Shown: positions 18,328 through 31,426 of the stretch, in pieces
How positions within the stretch are numbered: position 1 is the stretch's first letter
Layout of the letters: each line of letters opens with the position of its first letter
Source of the DNA: Pirellulales bacterium
GTDB taxonomy: Bacteria; Planctomycetota; Planctomycetia; Pirellulales; JACPPG01
Assembly (NCBI GenBank): GCA_036499395.1
Contig: DASYDW010000064.1
Span: forward strand, 160,001-224,000
Direction of reading: 5' to 3'
DNA: 64,000 nucleotides
Translations under genes and position numbers: made by a program
Notes under the pieces: generated by a model
Databases searched by the model: none
What the model saw: only the letters and a program-made list of their open reading frames with translations
What the model was told of the DNA's origin: nothing

Positions 18328-19083
18328 TTAGAGATTCAATCCGCCGTAGCGGCGGTCGCGCTGCGCATAGTCGCGAATGGCATCATGCAGGTCCCCTTCG
18401 GAGAACTCGGGCCAGCACTGATCCGTGATCCACAACTCGGAATAGCTGATCTGCCAGAGCAAGAAATTGCTGACCCGCATCTCACCGGCCGTACGAATCA
18501 ACAAGTCAGGCTCGGGCATGCCGGCCGTGTAGAGGCGATTAGCGATCGCTTCTTCGTTGATCTCTTCGGGAGCCAGCCGGCCGGCCCGCACCTCTTCGGC
18601 AATCTGACGGACCGAGGCCGCGATTTCGGCACGGCTGCCGTAATTGACCGCCAAACAGAGCAACATCCCGGTGTTCGAGCTGGTCATCTCGATTGTCTTG
18701 TTCATCTCGCGCAAGACGAAATCGGGAATGCCCTCTCGGCTGCCGATCACGGCTAGACGAATGTTCTCGTCCATGAGCGTGGTCCGCTCTTCGATCAGGT
18801 ACTGCTCCAGCAGGTGCATGAGGAAATCAAGCTCGGCCTGCGGGCGTTTCCAATTCTCGCTCGACAGGCAGTAGAGCGTGAGCTGGTCGATCCCCAGCCG
18901 AGCGGCCTCTTCGGTCGTGCGTCGCACCGAGGCGACGCCGTGCCGGTGCCCTTCGATGCGAGGTAACCCGCGGCGCTGCGCCCAACGCCCATTTCCGTCC
19001 ATGATCACGGCCACGTGCCGAGGGCGGCGATCCCGTGGGACGTCGAGCGTGTCGGCGTTGGGTTGGACAGAGGACTCGGTCAC
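18328..19083 (-). CDS. uppS: Isoprenyl transferase (undecaprenyl diphosphate synthase)
   Basis: This 251-residue cis-prenyltransferase should build the C55 undecaprenyl diphosphate lipid carrier from farnesyl diphosphate and IPP. The catalytic motif VAVIMDGNGRWAQRRGLPR carries the Mg-binding Asp29. Other family blocks are GHRHGVASVRR, LTLYCLSSENWKRP, LAVNYGSRAEI and the C-terminal PDLLIRTAGEMRVSNFLLWQ, followed by YSELWITDQCWPEF. The start is a GTG, supported by an AGGAG about ten bases upstream. The length is normal. The product feeds cell-envelope polymer synthesis and possibly lipid-linked sugars used by the nearby TMTC-like proteins. Confidence 0.95.
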   Translation of the reverse strand: MTESSVQPNADTLDVPRDRRPRHVAVIMDGNGRWAQRRGLPRIEGHRHGVASVRRTTEEAARLGIDQLTLYCLSSENWKRPQAELDFLMHLLEQYLIEERTTLMDENIRLAVIGSREGIPDFVLREMNKTIEMTSSNTGMLLCLAVNYGSRAEIAASVRQIAEEVRAGRLAPEEINEEAIANRLYTAGMPEPDLLIRTAGEMRVSNFLLWQISYSELWITDQCWPEFSEGDLHDAIRDYAQRDRRYGGLNL

Positions 19084-19156
19084 GGTCCGAAAACTCCTGG
19101 CGTCTGCGCTACTCTCGCTGACTGACGGGACATCGCGACGATCGCCGACTGCCCCC

Positions 19157-20473
19157 TTAAACCGCAGCGGCCGGTTGTGCTACTGTGTCGGCGAACATCG
19201 TCTGATCGCGATCGGGTCCCACGGAAACGATCTCCACCGGACGCCCGACGATTTCGCCGAGCCGCTGCAAGTATTGACGAGCGTTTACCGGAAGGTCGGC
19301 CATGTGACGGATGCCCGATATCTCTTCGCGCCAGCCGGGAAGCGTTTCGTAAACCGGCCGCGCCTTGCGCAAGTCGTCGACATGACTCGGAAACATACTG
19401 ACTCGCCGTCCGTCGATTTCATAAGCCGTGCAGATTTTCAACTCGGGCAACTCGCTGAGCACGTCCAGCAGCATGACCGACAGGCAATCGACGCCGCTCA
19501 GGCGGGCCGTGTAGCGCGCGGCAACGGCGTCGAACCAGCCGCACCGGCGTGGCCGCCGCGTGACGGTGCCGTATTCATTGCCGCGATCGCGCAAATGTTG
19601 CCCAAGCTCGTTGTCTTGTTCTGTGGGGAACGGCCCACCGCCGACACGCGTGCTGTAGGCCTTTACCACACCGATGATTTTCTCGAGATACCGGCCGGGA
19701 ACGCCAGCCCCGCCTGAGATTCCCACGCCCGAGCTGTTACTGCTGGTAACGTAGGGAAAGGTGCCGTGATCGACGTCCAGCAAGGCCCCTTGGGCTCCTT
19801 CGAAGAGGACACGCTTCCGGGCTTCGAGAGCGTCAAGCAGCAGCGAGGTCGTGTCCGCGACGTGCGGCCGCAGCCGTTCGGCATACGCACAATATTCGGC
19901 ATGGATCTTGGCCGGATCGAGCGGCGTGGGACGACTCTCGCCTGACAGCAGTTCGATGACCTTGTCCTTATAAGCACACACGCGCTCAATTTTTTCCCGG
20001 AAGCCGTCGCGGTACATATCTCCCAGGCGGATCGCGTGCGAGCGTCCGACCTTGTCGCGATAGCATGGGCCGATGCCGCGCTGCGTGGTACCGATCGCTT
20101 CGGCCGCACTGGCGCGCCCTTCGCTCAGGCGATCCTCTTCCAGGTGCCACGGGAAGATCACATGCGCCCGATCGCTAATCACGAGATTCTTGTCCACCGC
20201 GACACCGCGGGCGACCAGTCCGTCGATCTCACCCAGGATGCTGGGAGGGTTCAACACGACTCCACCCGTAATGACGCATTGCACATCTGGGCGCAGAATG
20301 CCGCTGGGAATGAGCGACAACTTATACGTTTGCCCCCCGGTTACCACGGTATGGCCGGCGTTTGCACCCCCTTGGTAACGGACGACGATGTCGTTCGAAC
20401 GGGTCAATAGATCGACGATCTTGCCCTTCGCTTCGTCGCCCCACTGCAATCCAATGACGCAAAGTCCAGGCAC
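19157..20473 (-). CDS. purA: Adenylosuccinate synthetase
   Basis: This 438-residue enzyme makes adenylosuccinate from IMP, aspartate and GTP, the first committed step to AMP. The P-loop-like GLQWGDEAKGKIVD carries the catalytic Asp13, and His41 lies in YQGGANAGHTVV. Further family marks are GTTQRGIGPCYRDKVGRSHA, FEGAQGALLDVDHGTFPYVT and TRRPRRCGWFDAVA. The start is GTG with AAAGG about ten bases before it. The 73-base gap to uppS allows cotranscription. Confidence 0.97.
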   Translation of the reverse strand: MPGLCVIGLQWGDEAKGKIVDLLTRSNDIVVRYQGGANAGHTVVTGGQTYKLSLIPSGILRPDVQCVITGGVVLNPPSILGEIDGLVARGVAVDKNLVISDRAHVIFPWHLEEDRLSEGRASAAEAIGTTQRGIGPCYRDKVGRSHAIRLGDMYRDGFREKIERVCAYKDKVIELLSGESRPTPLDPAKIHAEYCAYAERLRPHVADTTSLLLDALEARKRVLFEGAQGALLDVDHGTFPYVTSSNSSGVGISGGAGVPGRYLEKIIGVVKAYSTRVGGGPFPTEQDNELGQHLRDRGNEYGTVTRRPRRCGWFDAVAARYTARLSGVDCLSVMLLDVLSELPELKICTAYEIDGRRVSMFPSHVDDLRKARPVYETLPGWREEISGIRHMADLPVNARQYLQRLGEIVGRPVEIVSVGPDRDQTMFADTVAQPAAAV

Positions 20474-20836
20474 GGATCACGACCTTTGAAAAAACGAGGG
20501 TTTAAGTGCAGGCAGAATTCACGAACGACTCGCTGATCCGCTTCGCCCGAGGTCACGTCTCACGGCGAAGCCGGTTCGGGAGCAGTGTGCCGATACGACC
20601 CGCCGGGCTCAGCCACCGTCCGCATTCGAACTTCGCGCCTGATCTCAGAGCGAAAACCGATCGAAAGCGTTCGGGCCTGGCCAGCGCGCAGGGCCCCAGT
20701 CCCGGTCCGAGACATCTGTCCAAACGCATCAGTCTAAGCCAGCCGGACAGGGGGTCAAGAGGCGGCCAGACCTTGGCCATTGCCGGCACCGACCAAAAGC
20801 GGGGAATTTCGTGGCTTTGTTCGAGCACCGCCGTAA
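20474..20836. other. Intergenic region between purA and a small putative gene
   Basis: About 360 bases upstream of purA. Longer reading frames exist on both strands here, but their translations are rich in Arg/Ser/Pro with no domain-like pattern, as expected for high-GC non-coding DNA. I see no RNA gene or clear hairpin. Confidence 0.4.
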
Positions 20837-21133
20837 CTAGCCGAACCGGCGGGAGAACGTCTGCGACACCGTTTTGCACCCGTGCAAACCGCGGCGCAAG
20901 AGCCGGAAGGAATGTCCTGGCTCGACGTCCGCTTCCCCCTGCGCGCTGGCCCCGATGAGCAACCGATCGCCGCTGCCACGACCACAGATCGACCCGATCG
21001 CACCTACGGTGCCCTCGACGTGCATACCTGCGGCGCGTAAGTCCCCCGCGACCTGAGCGGTATGCGCGCCGTCAATGCGGATGATGACATGCACGGCAAT
21101 GGAAATGACAAAGAGCGGCCTGATACCAGCCAC
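20837..21133 (-). CDS. Small putative ferredoxin-fold (inhibitor I9-like) protein
   Basis: This 98-residue frame begins with GTG and has a GGAG-like site about ten bases before it. Residues 14-77 follow a beta-alpha-beta-beta-alpha-beta pattern: a strand VHVIIRID, a helix ending in LRAAGMHVE, the strands VGAIGSICG, a second helix, then the strand DVEPGHSFRLL. This resembles small planctomycete and other bacterial proteins related to the subtilisin-propeptide fold, in which 'AAGM-V' and 'V-P---FRL' are characteristic. The first strand could also be the true start (GTG at 21094). It has no homologous context to confirm a role, and the call rests on the pattern alone. Confidence 0.45.
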   Translation of the reverse strand: MAGIRPLFVISIAVHVIIRIDGAHTAQVAGDLRAAGMHVEGTVGAIGSICGRGSGDRLLIGASAQGEADVEPGHSFRLLRRGLHGCKTVSQTFSRRFG

Positions 21134-21225
21134 TGGCGTCCGCCGCTCCGACGCGATACCAATGGGCTTCTGTAGTTGGTGGATTTCGCCCAGCAGGTTT
21201 TCAACGATTTCTCAGCCGAGTGGCC

Positions 21226-23028
21226 ATGACAAAAATCAAGCATTTGCCGAAGCGCAGCCAAGTCAAAGCGACCGACCAATGGGATTTGACGAGCCTTTTC
21301 GAAACGGATGAGGCGTGGGAGACGGCTTTCAAGCGTTGGGAAAAGCGGATCAGCGGCTACGACAAGTTCCGTGGCACCTTGGCCGCCGGGGCCAAGGAAA
21401 TCGCCGCCTGCTTCAAGTTCGACGCCGAAATGGATCGCGCCGCCGAACGGCTGGGAACGTACGCATTCCTGAAAACGGCCGAGGACACGGCCAATAGCAC
21501 CTATCAGCGGATGCAGGGGCGCTTTCACAATGCCGCCAGCCGCGCCGGCCAGGTGGCCAGCTACATTCGGCCCGAGATTATGGCCATTCCCGCGGCCAAG
21601 ATGAAGAAGTTCCTGGTCGCCAAAGAATTGGCTCCGTACCGGCTGTCGCTCGAGCGATTGTTGCGGTACAAGCCGCACACGCTGTCTGACGGCGAGGAAA
21701 AGTTGCTGGCCATGCAGAGCGAGATGTCGGTCACGGCCAATCAGGTTTTCCGCCAACTGAACAACGCCGACTTGAAATTCGGCACGATCAAGAACGACCA
21801 GGGCGAAACCGTCGAGCTGAGCCACGCTTCGTTCTCGTCTCTGCTGCAATCTCCCAAACGCACGTTGCGCGAAGCGGCCTTTCGCCAGTACTACCACCAG
21901 TTTGCCGCGCATGAGAACACGCTGGCCGCGACACTGGCTGGCTCGGTGCAGCGCGACATCTACTACGCCCGAGCCCGCGGTTACGAAGGTTCGCTCGCGG
22001 CGGCACTGTTCCCCGACAAGGTGCCGCAAAAGGTCTATGACAACCTGATCACGGCCGTAAGGCATAATCTGCCGGCCTTGCATCACTATTACGACCTGCG
22101 GCGGCGGAAGATGAAGCTAAAGGACATCCACCATTACGACACGTACGTGCCGATTCTCAGCGAGCTGAAATCGCACCACACGTGGGACGAGGCGGTGAAC
22201 GTCGTCATCGAATCGCTTGTGCCCTTGGGCAGCGAATACGGCAGCGTGCTGGAGAACGGACTCTCCGGCCGGTGGTGCGATCGCTACGAGAACCAGGGAA
22301 AGCAGAGCGGCGCCTTCAGCTCGGGTTCGTACGATGGCGAGCCTTTTATCCTGATGAACTTTCAGCCCGAGGTGCTGGATCACGTCTTTACGCTAGCGCA
22401 CGAGGCCGGGCATTCGATGCACTCGTACTACTCGGCCAAGGCGCAGCCCTTCCAGTACTACAACTACACGATCTTCGTGGCCGAGGTCGCCAGCACCTTC
22501 AACGAACAGTTGCTGAGCAAGCATCTGATGCGCAACGCTCGCGACGATCGCGAACGGGCGTTTCTCATCAATCGCGAGATCGACGCCATCCGCGGCACGA
22601 TCTTGCGACAGACGATGTTCGCCGAATTCGAGAAGATCACACACGAGCTGGCCGAGCAGAACGAACCGCTGACGGTCGATCGCTTCAAAAGCGTCTATCG
22701 CGAGTTGCTGGAAGCCTACTTCGGCCCTGAGTTCACGCTCGATCCGGAACTATCGCTCGAGTGCTTCCGTATTCCGCACTTCTACAGCGCGTTCTATGTC
22801 TACAAGTACGCCACAGGGCTTTCGGCGGCGATCGCGCTTTCCGAGCGCGTCACCGCGGGCGTGAAGGGAGCCGTCGAGGACTACCAGAATTTCCTCAAAG
22901 GGGGCTGCTCGAAAGACCCACTGGATTTGCTGCGCGACGCGGGGGTCGATATGGAAAAGCCCGAGCCCGTCGACACGGCGCTGGCGTACTTCCGCAAGCT
23001 CGTGGATGAGTTGGACGAGCTGTTGTAA
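21226..23028 (+). CDS. pepF: Oligoendopeptidase F
   Basis: This 600-residue M3-family zinc metallopeptidase should cleave short peptides in the cytoplasm. The zinc-binding HEAGH is at residues 392-396 (LAHEAGHSMHSYYS), and the third ligand is expected in the following ENQ/EVAST region (FVAEVASTFNEQLLS). The N-terminal oligopeptidase domain has the usual helical character (WDLTSLFETDEAWETAF). The C-terminal FYSAFYVYKYATGLSAAIAL block is typical of PepF. The ATG at 21226 was chosen over a GTG two codons earlier. The full length matches the family. Confidence 0.92.
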   Translation: MTKIKHLPKRSQVKATDQWDLTSLFETDEAWETAFKRWEKRISGYDKFRGTLAAGAKEIAACFKFDAEMDRAAERLGTYAFLKTAEDTANSTYQRMQGRFHNAASRAGQVASYIRPEIMAIPAAKMKKFLVAKELAPYRLSLERLLRYKPHTLSDGEEKLLAMQSEMSVTANQVFRQLNNADLKFGTIKNDQGETVELSHASFSSLLQSPKRTLREAAFRQYYHQFAAHENTLAATLAGSVQRDIYYARARGYEGSLAAALFPDKVPQKVYDNLITAVRHNLPALHHYYDLRRRKMKLKDIHHYDTYVPILSELKSHHTWDEAVNVVIESLVPLGSEYGSVLENGLSGRWCDRYENQGKQSGAFSSGSYDGEPFILMNFQPEVLDHVFTLAHEAGHSMHSYYSAKAQPFQYYNYTIFVAEVASTFNEQLLSKHLMRNARDDRERAFLINREIDAIRGTILRQTMFAEFEKITHELAEQNEPLTVDRFKSVYRELLEAYFGPEFTLDPELSLECFRIPHFYSAFYVYKYATGLSAAIALSERVTAGVKGAVEDYQNFLKGGCSKDPLDLLRDAGVDMEKPEPVDTALAYFRKLVDELDELL

Positions 23029-23694
23029 GGCGTCCGCCCGGCTATGATCGAACGCATTGTCGGGTGCATCGACGACGCTTCAGGGCGACGAAATCGATCG
23101 TGGCGGTAACACCGACCGTGGTGTCCCATCGGAGCATTTGCCGTTCGATCCGCGAAACACTTGCTAGCAACGGTCGCGCGCCATAGCACCCAGCAGAACG
23201 GGTCGCCGCCCGGCGAATCGCGACAGAATAAACGGCCGCAAACGTCGAGAATTCCCGAGCGAGTCGTGCCATTCCGGGCTTATGGCATAAAAGTATGTAT
23301 TGCCGTTATTGGGGATCGAGGCAATACTTGAAGTTGGGTAGAGATAGGCGAGGTGTGCGGATTTGGAAGTCCACCATCTCGGCCCAGAGTTAGAGGCACG
23401 GCCTACCTTCGGTTCACTTCCGCACCGGGCGTTCTTTTCCAACCTTCCCTTCTGGTCGCTTAGGCGAACGCGTTTGCTGCTGCGCGCTCGGGAAGTTTCC
23501 ATCCCCGCGCTCGGCTAGCGCACGTCGCCAGGGTGAGATCGCAGGGAAGGCGCGGAAAGCCCGGAGCAGGCAGCCCGAGCGTCGGAGCTGTCGTGGATCG
23601 TTGATGGTCAAAAAAACCAGGGGTGTGCGTGTAACGTGCGGACGGACGCCGCGCGGCGCCTGGGAACGACGAGCAACGTCGTGGAGTACCAGCA
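23029..23694. other. Long leader region upstream of prkA
   Basis: This 666-base gap lies between pepF and prkA on the same strand. Short open frames are present on both strands but none has a domain-like composition, and the minus-strand ones overlap each other. The GGAG at about 23682 is the prkA ribosome binding site. The length suggests that transcription of the prkA cluster starts here independently of pepF, with room for regulatory elements. No promoter match strong enough to report was found. Confidence 0.45.
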
Positions 23695-25740
<2,046 letters not shown>

Positions 25741-25856
25741 GGAAATGACCATCGACGAATGCAGAATAATGAACGCGACGGAACGATGAACGACAATTGT
25801 TCGTTTTTTCCACTCTCGCGATCATTCCGCATTCATCATTTTGAACGAGTGAAGCC
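25741..25856 (+). repeat. Imperfect long inverted repeat with a T-run between prkA and yeaH
   Basis: The left arm begins GAATGCAGAATAATG (from about 25758) and pairs imperfectly with GATCATTCCGCATTC (ending about 25834). Inside it a shorter stem, AACGA (25789-25793) with TCGTT (25801-25805), is followed by a T-run to 25809. The inner part could be a weak rho-independent terminator or attenuator reducing read-through from prkA into yeaH; the whole could instead be a dispersed intergenic repeat. Pairing was assessed by eye only. Confidence 0.4.
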
Positions 25857-26963
25857 ATGAAGGTGGAACGGGATCAATCACGCTTTCGGCAGATTGTCCG
25901 CGGCAAGATTCGCCAGAATCTGCGGAAGTATGTAACCCACGGCGAGATGATCGGCCGGCAGGGGCGCGACCTTGTCAGCATCCCGATTCCCCAGCTCGAC
26001 GTGCCGCATTTTCGCTTCGGCAAAAATGGCTCGGGCGGAGTCGGCCAGGGCGAAGGCGAGGTGGGTTCGCCGATCGGCGCCGGCCAGGGCGAGCCCGGCG
26101 ATGGCACTGGGCAAGCCGGCAGCGATCCCGGCGCACACATCCTCGAGGTCGATATCTCGCTGGAAGAACTCGCGCAGATCCTTGGTGACGAACTCGAACT
26201 GCCACGCATCGAACCCAAGGGGCGTAGCAACGTCATTCAGGAAAAAACTCGCTTCACCAGCATTCGCCGGCTAGGGCCGGAATCGTTGCGGCATTTCAAA
26301 CGCACCTACATTCAGGCGCTACGCCGCCAGGTTTCGTCCAGCACCTACGACGCCGACACGCCGCGCGTGGTCCCCATCCGTGAAGACAAGCGCTACCGCT
26401 CTTGGGTAAAGATTCCGCAGCCAGACGCCAGCGCCGTCGCCATCTACATGATGGACGTGTCAGGCTCGATGACCGACGAGCAAAAACAGATCGTGCGGAC
26501 CGAGGCCTTCTGGATCGATACCTGGCTGAAAAGCCAATACAACGGGCTCGAGACGCGCTACATCATTCACGACGCTGCGGCCAAAGAAGTCGACGAGGAC
26601 ACGTTCTATCGCACCCGCGAAAGTGGCGGCACGCGCATCAGTAGTGCCTATAAAGTGTGCGTCGATCTGATCGCTCGCGAGTTCTCGCCCGCGGATTGGA
26701 ATATTTACTGCTTCCAATTTTCGGACGGAGACAATTGGGGCGAGGACAACGAAGCCAGCCTGCGACTGTTGCGCGAACATCTGCTGCCGGTATCGAATCT
26801 ATTCTGTTACGGACAAGTGGAAAGCCCCTACGGAAGCGGCGAATACATGCGGTCGCTGCGGATGGGCGTCTCGGACAATGTCGACAAGCTGGTGCTCTCT
26901 GAGATTCGCGACAAGGAAGCTATTTACGACTCGATCAAAGCATTTCTAGGCAAGGGAAAGTAA
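25857..26963 (+). CDS. yeaH: YeaH-type DUF444 protein (VWA-like)
   Basis: This 368-residue protein belongs to the DUF444/YeaH family, the usual partner of the PrkA kinase. The N-terminal part ([20 protein letters not shown]) leads into a Gly/Glu-rich linker at about 57-92. The C-terminal half is a von Willebrand factor A-like fold with a metal-adhesion motif, [13 protein letters not shown] (Asp200, Ser202, Ser204), and a later GGTRISSAY. Its exact biochemical role is unknown; it is probably a substrate or effector in the PrkA pathway. It lies 116 bases after prkA and before spoVR, the conserved order. Confidence 0.92.
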   Translation: MKVERDQSRFRQIVRGKIRQNLRKYVTHGEMIGRQGRDLVSIPIPQLDVPHFRFGKNGSGGVGQGEGEVGSPIGAGQGEPGDGTGQAGSDPGAHILEVDISLEELAQILGDELELPRIEPKGRSNVIQEKTRFTSIRRLGPESLRHFKRTYIQALRRQVSSSTYDADTPRVVPIREDKRYRSWVKIPQPDASAVAIYMMDVSGSMTDEQKQIVRTEAFWIDTWLKSQYNGLETRYIIHDAAAKEVDEDTFYRTRESGGTRISSAYKVCVDLIAREFSPADWNIYCFQFSDGDNWGEDNEASLRLLREHLLPVSNLFCYGQVESPYGSGEYMRSLRMGVSDNVDKLVLSEIRDKEAIYDSIKAFLGKGK

Positions 26964-27037
26964 CGGCGCAATCGTGGCCGACGTGCCATCCGGCACGCCA
27001 GTTGCATTCGCTTGAAACATCTTTCAGGGTCTCCGTC

Positions 27038-28567
<1,530 letters not shown>

Positions 28568-28696
28568 AAGACTATAGCGTGGTCCGGCGTCAGGTCGGAA
28601 AAGTTAGGGACTTCGCTCCCGAGTGCCTGGAACAGGGGCCTCGTCGGTTGATCTCCGCAAGGAAGCAACCAGGGAGGGAACGAAAGAGGTGCGTTT

Positions 28697-29164
28697 ATGA
28701 CCCTGCTCGCACAGGCACGTGTTACCCTGCAAACGGCTCAAGCGCCGTTTCGGTTCGATGTCGAAGACGACGGCCAGCGACTGACCTGCGACTTCACGGT
28801 GCTCGATTCGCTGGCTTGTGCGCTGAGCCACTTCGAGCTTTCGACCGCGGCGCTGGCGACGAAGACGCCGGACGATTTGAAGCGGTTGGGCGAGAAGCTT
28901 TCGGCGCGGCTCACCTATTTGCTGGAACCGATCAACCCGATCGAATTCGACGCCGAGCAATGCGTCGTGCAATTGCGTTCGAACCCGCCCGATCGAGACG
29001 AAGACCGCACCAGCTACTACGAGCTGGTCGCGAAGCGCGGCGGATCACTCAGTCTGTGCCGGTACGTGAAGACCCCCGGCAATGTCCGCGAAACGGTCCC
29101 CATGCACCTGACGCGCGAAGTCTTCTTCCGCCTGGTGGGTGACTTCTCGGCCGCTGCCGCTTAA
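28697..29164 (+). CDS. Conserved hypothetical protein
   Basis: This 155-residue soluble protein has no signal peptide or membrane segment and no motif I recognise. It alternates beta-like and helical stretches: AQAPFRFDVEDDGQRLTCDF, a helix over LDSLACALSHFEL, DLKRLGEKLSARLTYLLEPI, and a C-terminal half with SYYELVAKRGGSLSLCRYV and PMHLTREVFFRLVGDFS. A good GGAGG and an AGAGG lie upstream of the ATG. It sits between spoVR (129-base gap) and the EF-P-like gene on the same strand, so it may be part of either transcription unit. Confidence 0.75.
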   Translation: MTLLAQARVTLQTAQAPFRFDVEDDGQRLTCDFTVLDSLACALSHFELSTAALATKTPDDLKRLGEKLSARLTYLLEPINPIEFDAEQCVVQLRSNPPDRDEDRTSYYELVAKRGGSLSLCRYVKTPGNVRETVPMHLTREVFFRLVGDFSAAAA

Positions 29165-29310
29165 GTTCCGAGGGAATTAATCGACGCGAATCGGCGCCCG
29201 CGATCGCGTCCCTTCGGTGCCCGGCGTGGTAATCTTCCGGCAGCCCCTGCGGATTCCTGGCCGGATTCTGGGGACTTGATAATCGGCGCCGTTTCGGCAA
29301 ACTAACAGCC

Positions 29311-29874
29311 ATGATTGCCAAAGACATCAAACGCGGCGCGATTCTCAACTACCAGGATGCCCCTTGCATGATCGAGGGGATTTCGGTGCAGAGCCCCTCG
29401 GCTCGGGGCGCCGCCACGTTGTATAAGTATCGGGCCAGGAACCTGGTCACGAAACAGAAGGTCGACATTGTGCTGAAAGGGGGCGAATCGCTTCCCGAGG
29501 CAGATTTTCAACGTCGCCCGGTCAAATTGATGTACTCCGACGCGTCGGACATGCACTTCTTGGACGAGGAAGATTTCAATCAGTACACCCTCCCCTTGGC
29601 CGACATCGAAGAAGAGGCGAAATACCTCACCGATCGGCTCGAGGGTGTGCAGATTCTGATCTACAACGATCTGGCCGTCGGCCTGCAAATTCCGCAAACC
29701 GTTGAGCTGACGATCAGTCAAACCGATCCGGCCGTCCGCGGCAATTCGGCCACCGGCCGCACGAAGGCCGCGACGCTCGAAACCGGCCTGGTCGTGCAGG
29801 TGCCCGAGTACCTGTCGACCGGCGAAATCATTAAGGTCGATAGCCGCACCGGGGATTTTCTCTCCCGCGCGTAG
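29311..29874 (+). CDS. efpL: Elongation factor P-like protein, EfpL/YeiP subfamily
   Basis: This 187-residue EF-P paralogue has the three beta-barrel domains of the family: KOW-like N-terminal, OB central and C-terminal. The tip loop of domain I reads SVQSPSARGAATLYKYRARN, matching the extended SPTARGAATLYK loop of E. coli YeiP/EfpL rather than the lysine tip of classical EF-P; Arg32 is the tip residue. The C-terminal TGLVVQVPEYLSTGEIIKVD is also typical. These factors help the ribosome through proline and some other stalling sequences. The YeiP-like loop decides the subfamily; a canonical efp is not in this window. Confidence 0.85.
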   Translation: MIAKDIKRGAILNYQDAPCMIEGISVQSPSARGAATLYKYRARNLVTKQKVDIVLKGGESLPEADFQRRPVKLMYSDASDMHFLDEEDFNQYTLPLADIEEEAKYLTDRLEGVQILIYNDLAVGLQIPQTVELTISQTDPAVRGNSATGRTKAATLETGLVVQVPEYLSTGEIIKVDSRTGDFLSRA

Positions 29875-29901
29875 CAAGACCGATCGGACGCGGCGAGACA
29901 G

Positions 29902-30816
29902 CTACTCTACCGCGGGCAGTCGCGCCCGCACGGCCGCGCATAGTCGCAGCATCGCATCGACGTCCAGCTCCTCGGCCCGAGTTGTGGGGCCGAGTTCCAG
30001 AGACGCCATGATTTCGTCGGCGTCGGTCTTCGTGAAACGCCCCTTGAAGGCGCTGGCCAGTTCGCTGCGCAGGAATTTGCGGCGATGGAAGAACATCGAC
30101 CGTACGAATTCGTGGAAGAACGCACGGTCTGGAATCCGACTGCGCAGCTCCTCGTCGACCACGACGTGGATGATCGCCGAGTTGACTTTCGGCCGCGGCC
30201 AAAAAACCGTCGGCGGCATCACCCGCACGAGTTCGATGCGACACTGCGCCTGCATCCAAACGGTCAGGGCGCTGTAATCCTTGGTGCTGGGACGAGCCAT
30301 GATGCGATCGGCCAATTCCTTTTGAATCGTCACCGTCATGCTCGTTGGTGTTAGATCCCCGGCAAGCAAGTTCGAAATGACGGGCGTAGCCACGGCATAC
30401 GGCAGATTGGCAACCAGCTTGAATCGGCGTCCTGGCGCAGCATTCAGCTCCTGTCCGACCGCCTCCAGCACTTCGTCGGCCAGGTTGTTCTTGTTGCGCA
30501 GCGCATCGAGCGACAGGAGCCGTACGTTCTCGCAATCGATCAATTCCTCGCTGGCCAATTGATGCAATTGCTTATCAATCTCGACCGTCACCACGGCCGC
30601 CACCAAGGGCGCCACGAGCGCAGTCAGCGAGCCCATGCCCGTACCGACCTCCAGCACGACGTCCCGCTCGTCGAGTTGCGCCGCGTCTAACAGCAAGCGC
30701 AGCAGATTCAGATCGACGAGGAAATTCTGCCCGCGCTTGGCATTGGGCTCGAGCCCCACTTCCCGGAAGCGGCGCATCAAAAACGACTGCGTTTGCGTAT
30801 TGGTCGAGATGGTCAT
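29902..30816 (-). CDS. rsmA: 16S rRNA dimethyladenosine transferase
   Basis: This 304-residue KsgA/RsmA methyltransferase should dimethylate A1518 and A1519 of 16S rRNA, a late step in small-subunit assembly. The family entry block is KRGQNFLVDLNLLRLLLDAA. The SAM-binding motif I is VVLEVGTGMGSLTALVAP, and the catalytic motif is NLPYAVATPVISNLL. The C-terminal helical domain is present (FHEFVRSMFFHRRKFLRSEL). The ATG at 30816 lies 7 bases after the ribE stop, indicating an operon; a frame open ten codons upstream overlaps ribE and was not used. Confidence 0.94.
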   Translation of the reverse strand: MTISTNTQTQSFLMRRFREVGLEPNAKRGQNFLVDLNLLRLLLDAAQLDERDVVLEVGTGMGSLTALVAPLVAAVVTVEIDKQLHQLASEELIDCENVRLLSLDALRNKNNLADEVLEAVGQELNAAPGRRFKLVANLPYAVATPVISNLLAGDLTPTSMTVTIQKELADRIMARPSTKDYSALTVWMQAQCRIELVRVMPPTVFWPRPKVNSAIIHVVVDEELRSRIPDRAFFHEFVRSMFFHRRKFLRSELASAFKGRFTKTDADEIMASLELGPTTRAEELDVDAMLRLCAAVRARLPAVE

Positions 30817-30823
30817 CGCCTTT

Positions 30824-31426
30824 CTATTGTGGCATCTGCCACGCAACGGTTTGCTGCTGAACGTACTTGGCTACCAGGTCGGTTTCCAGATTCACCCGGC
30901 TGCCAGGGGCCAGCCTACCCAGGGTGGTGTGGGCCAGCGTATGCGGAATCAACGCGACGCTGAAGCGGGTCGGCTCGACACCCACCAAAGTCAGACTGAC
31001 GCCATCGACGGCAATCGAACCCTTGCTGGCCATTTGCCGGCGCAATTCGGGCGGAAACTCGAACCAACAGGTCGACCAGTCGGCATCATCGTCGCGCCGC
31101 TCAAGCTTGCCGACCGCGTCGACGTGCCCCGTCACCAGGTGGCCACCGAGTTTGTCCCCCAGCGCCAGTGAAAGCTCAACGTTAACCCGATCTCCGGGCG
31201 CAAGCTCTCCCAGATTCGTACGACTCAGCGTTTCGGCCCCGGCCTCGAACGACAATAACGCGCCGTCGATTGCCACACAGGTCAGGCAGCAGCCATTGAT
31301 CGCCACACTATCGCCCAACTGCGTCGTCGGCGCTTGCTCCGGCGCGCGCAAAACCAGCAATTGGCCCGGCGCGCGAGCTTCGACTTTGGCAACTTCGGCG
31401 AGCGATTGTACGAGACCGGTGAACAT
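30824..31426 (-). CDS. ribE: Riboflavin synthase, alpha chain
   Basis: This 200-residue enzyme dismutates two 6,7-dimethyl-8-ribityllumazine molecules into riboflavin. It shows the internal duplication of the family: the N-terminal barrel begins MFTGLVQSLAEVAKVE and the second begins GHLVTGHVDAVGKLE. Substrate-contacting blocks are DSVAINGCCLTCVAI in the first half and GSIAVDGVSLTLVGV in the second. No FMN riboswitch was recognised upstream. It is followed closely by rsmA, and the small gap indicates a shared transcript. Confidence 0.94.
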   Translation of the reverse strand: MFTGLVQSLAEVAKVEARAPGQLLVLRAPEQAPTTQLGDSVAINGCCLTCVAIDGALLSFEAGAETLSRTNLGELAPGDRVNVELSLALGDKLGGHLVTGHVDAVGKLERRDDDADWSTCWFEFPPELRRQMASKGSIAVDGVSLTLVGVEPTRFSVALIPHTLAHTTLGRLAPGSRVNLETDLVAKYVQQQTVAWQMPQ

